Shown here piece by piece: positions 4,923-5,298 of a stretch of DNA of 5,298 bases. Position 1 is the stretch's first letter. Each line of letters begins with the position of its first letter. The notes beneath the pieces are model-generated. The model had not been told where the DNA came from, ran no database searches, and saw only the letters and a program-made list of their open reading frames with translations. The DNA is from Methanobrevibacter sp. (GTDB lineage: Archaea > Methanobacteriota > Methanobacteria > Methanobacteriales > Methanobacteriaceae), in the NCBI GenBank assembly GCA_017646885.1, contig JAGCLR010000383.1, positions 1-5,298 on the forward strand. Reading direction: 5' to 3'. A program made the position numbers and the translations under genes.

Positions 4923-5298
4923 ATGTTAGTATTTGACAAAAACGAAATCCGTAATCTTTTGACTACTGACAATGTTTTTGAATTACTGCAAGAGTTTGGT
5001 GGAGACCCAGAGTATTCATCATTTGGAATACTCTGTGCAACCATCTGCCACAATCCTCCCGGAGAAGGTAGCCGAAAATTGTATTATTATGATAATAGTG
5101 GATTGTTCCGTTGTTATACAGGTTGTGATTGTTATTTTGACCCATTTGAATTAGTGATTAAAATTGCGAAGATACAATGGAATCAAGATTATGATTTAAA
5201 TGATGCAGTCCGTTGGGTTGCTCAAAGATTTGGATTTTCGGGAAAGCATGAAAACCGTCCAGAAGATGAGGATTTAGACGATTGGAAATACCTTGCTA
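4923..5298 (+). CDS. Phage DNA primase, N-terminal zinc-binding part; 3' end outside window
   Basis: The frame is open from the ATG at 4923 to the last base, giving 125 residues without a stop, so the gene continues beyond the window. The N-terminus (1-35) looks helical. A CHC2-like zinc-binding domain follows: cysteines and a histidine at C38, C42 and H43 (CATICHNPPGEGS), a beta hairpin KLYYYDNSGLFRCYTGC with C64 and C68, and C70, then DPFELVIKIAK, matching the sequence in DnaG-type primases where the zinc ribbon is followed by an FD.FELV-like helix. The zinc domain reads the template for primer start sites. The TOPRIM catalytic domain would lie downstream and is not visible, so a stand-alone zinc-finger protein cannot be fully excluded. 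Position directly after a DnaB helicase supports primase. An inverted repeat at 5008-5035 lies within the gene. Confidence 0.85.
   Translation, partial: MLVFDKNEIRNLLTTDNVFELLQEFGGDPEYSSFGILCATICHNPPGEGSRKLYYYDNSGLFRCYTGCDCYFDPFELVIKIAKIQWNQDYDLNDAVRWVAQRFGFSGKHENRPEDEDLDDWKYLA
5008..5035. repeat. Perfect 10-bp inverted repeat (hairpin) inside the primase gene
   Basis: CAGAGTATTC (5008-5017) is exactly complementary to GAATACTCTG (5026-5035), with the eight-base loop ATCATTTG. It sits about 85 bases after the primase start codon and covers codons 29-38, just ahead of the zinc-binding residues. There is no T-run after it, so it is not an intrinsic terminator. Possible roles are an mRNA structure that slows or tunes primase translation, an RNA-processing site or a protein-binding dyad; chance is also possible. 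Confidence 0.7.

Noticed and set aside
4963..5154. Two 60-codon open frames on opposite strands
   Set aside because: Both overlap the primase frame that starts at 4923, which has zinc-finger motifs and a coupled SD. The short frames have neither.
1..5298. CRISPR array, tRNA, rRNA, insertion sequence, attachment site or defence genes
   Set aside because: No regularly spaced repeats, cloverleaf-like segments, transposase motifs or toxin/nuclease domains were seen on either strand.

Overview
The window reads as part of the replication and recombination region of a tailed bacteriophage or prophage that infects a low-GC Gram-positive host (Bacillota, probably a clostridial or gut lineage). The DNA is visibly A+T-rich and every gene lies on the + strand with short gaps. 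Start codons are preceded by AAGGAG/GAGGAGG-type ribosome binding sites, the promoters are of the sigma-A type, and the gene set is typical of such phages. No structural, lysis, integrase or host housekeeping genes are visible, so temperate or lytic lifestyle cannot be decided.

Layout. Bases 1-278 hold the 3' end of a conserved phage gene, possibly a very distant relative of ThyX. A strong promoter (289-317) follows and drives a small winged-helix regulator (364-717). Next comes a 314-residue protein (750-1694), best explained as the phage single-stranded-DNA-binding protein, whose gene ends in a GC-rich hairpin. Then comes a RecA-core ATPase of the Sak4 single-strand-annealing type (1781-2770), closed by a strong intrinsic terminator. 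A second promoter with the same hexamers and spacing as the first overlaps that terminator. It starts a tightly packed operon: a zinc-finger protein (2862-3377), a DnaB-type replicative helicase (3377-4921) and the start of a primase with a zinc-binding domain (4923 to the window end). The primase frame runs off the window without a stop.

How the genes work together. The first transcription unit supplies ssDNA coating and strand annealing (SSB-like plus Sak4-like). The second supplies the unwinding and priming machinery (zinc-finger partner, helicase, primase). Together they fit a phage replisome coupled to annealing-type recombination. In the second unit the two internal gene junctions (TAATG overlap, TAATATG) and SDs written into the upstream Glu-rich C-termini suggest translational coupling and fixed stoichiometry. 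The SSB-like gene has clearly different codon choice (AAG over AAA for Lys), as expected of a highly expressed stoichiometric protein.

Novelty. The known phage replication logic explains most of the window. The least explained items are the zinc-finger protein, the SSB-like protein with its non-acidic tail, the C-terminal extension of the Sak4-like protein, the perfect 10-bp inverted repeat inside the primase gene, and the paired identical promoters. No defence system, CRISPR array, tRNA or mobile element was found.
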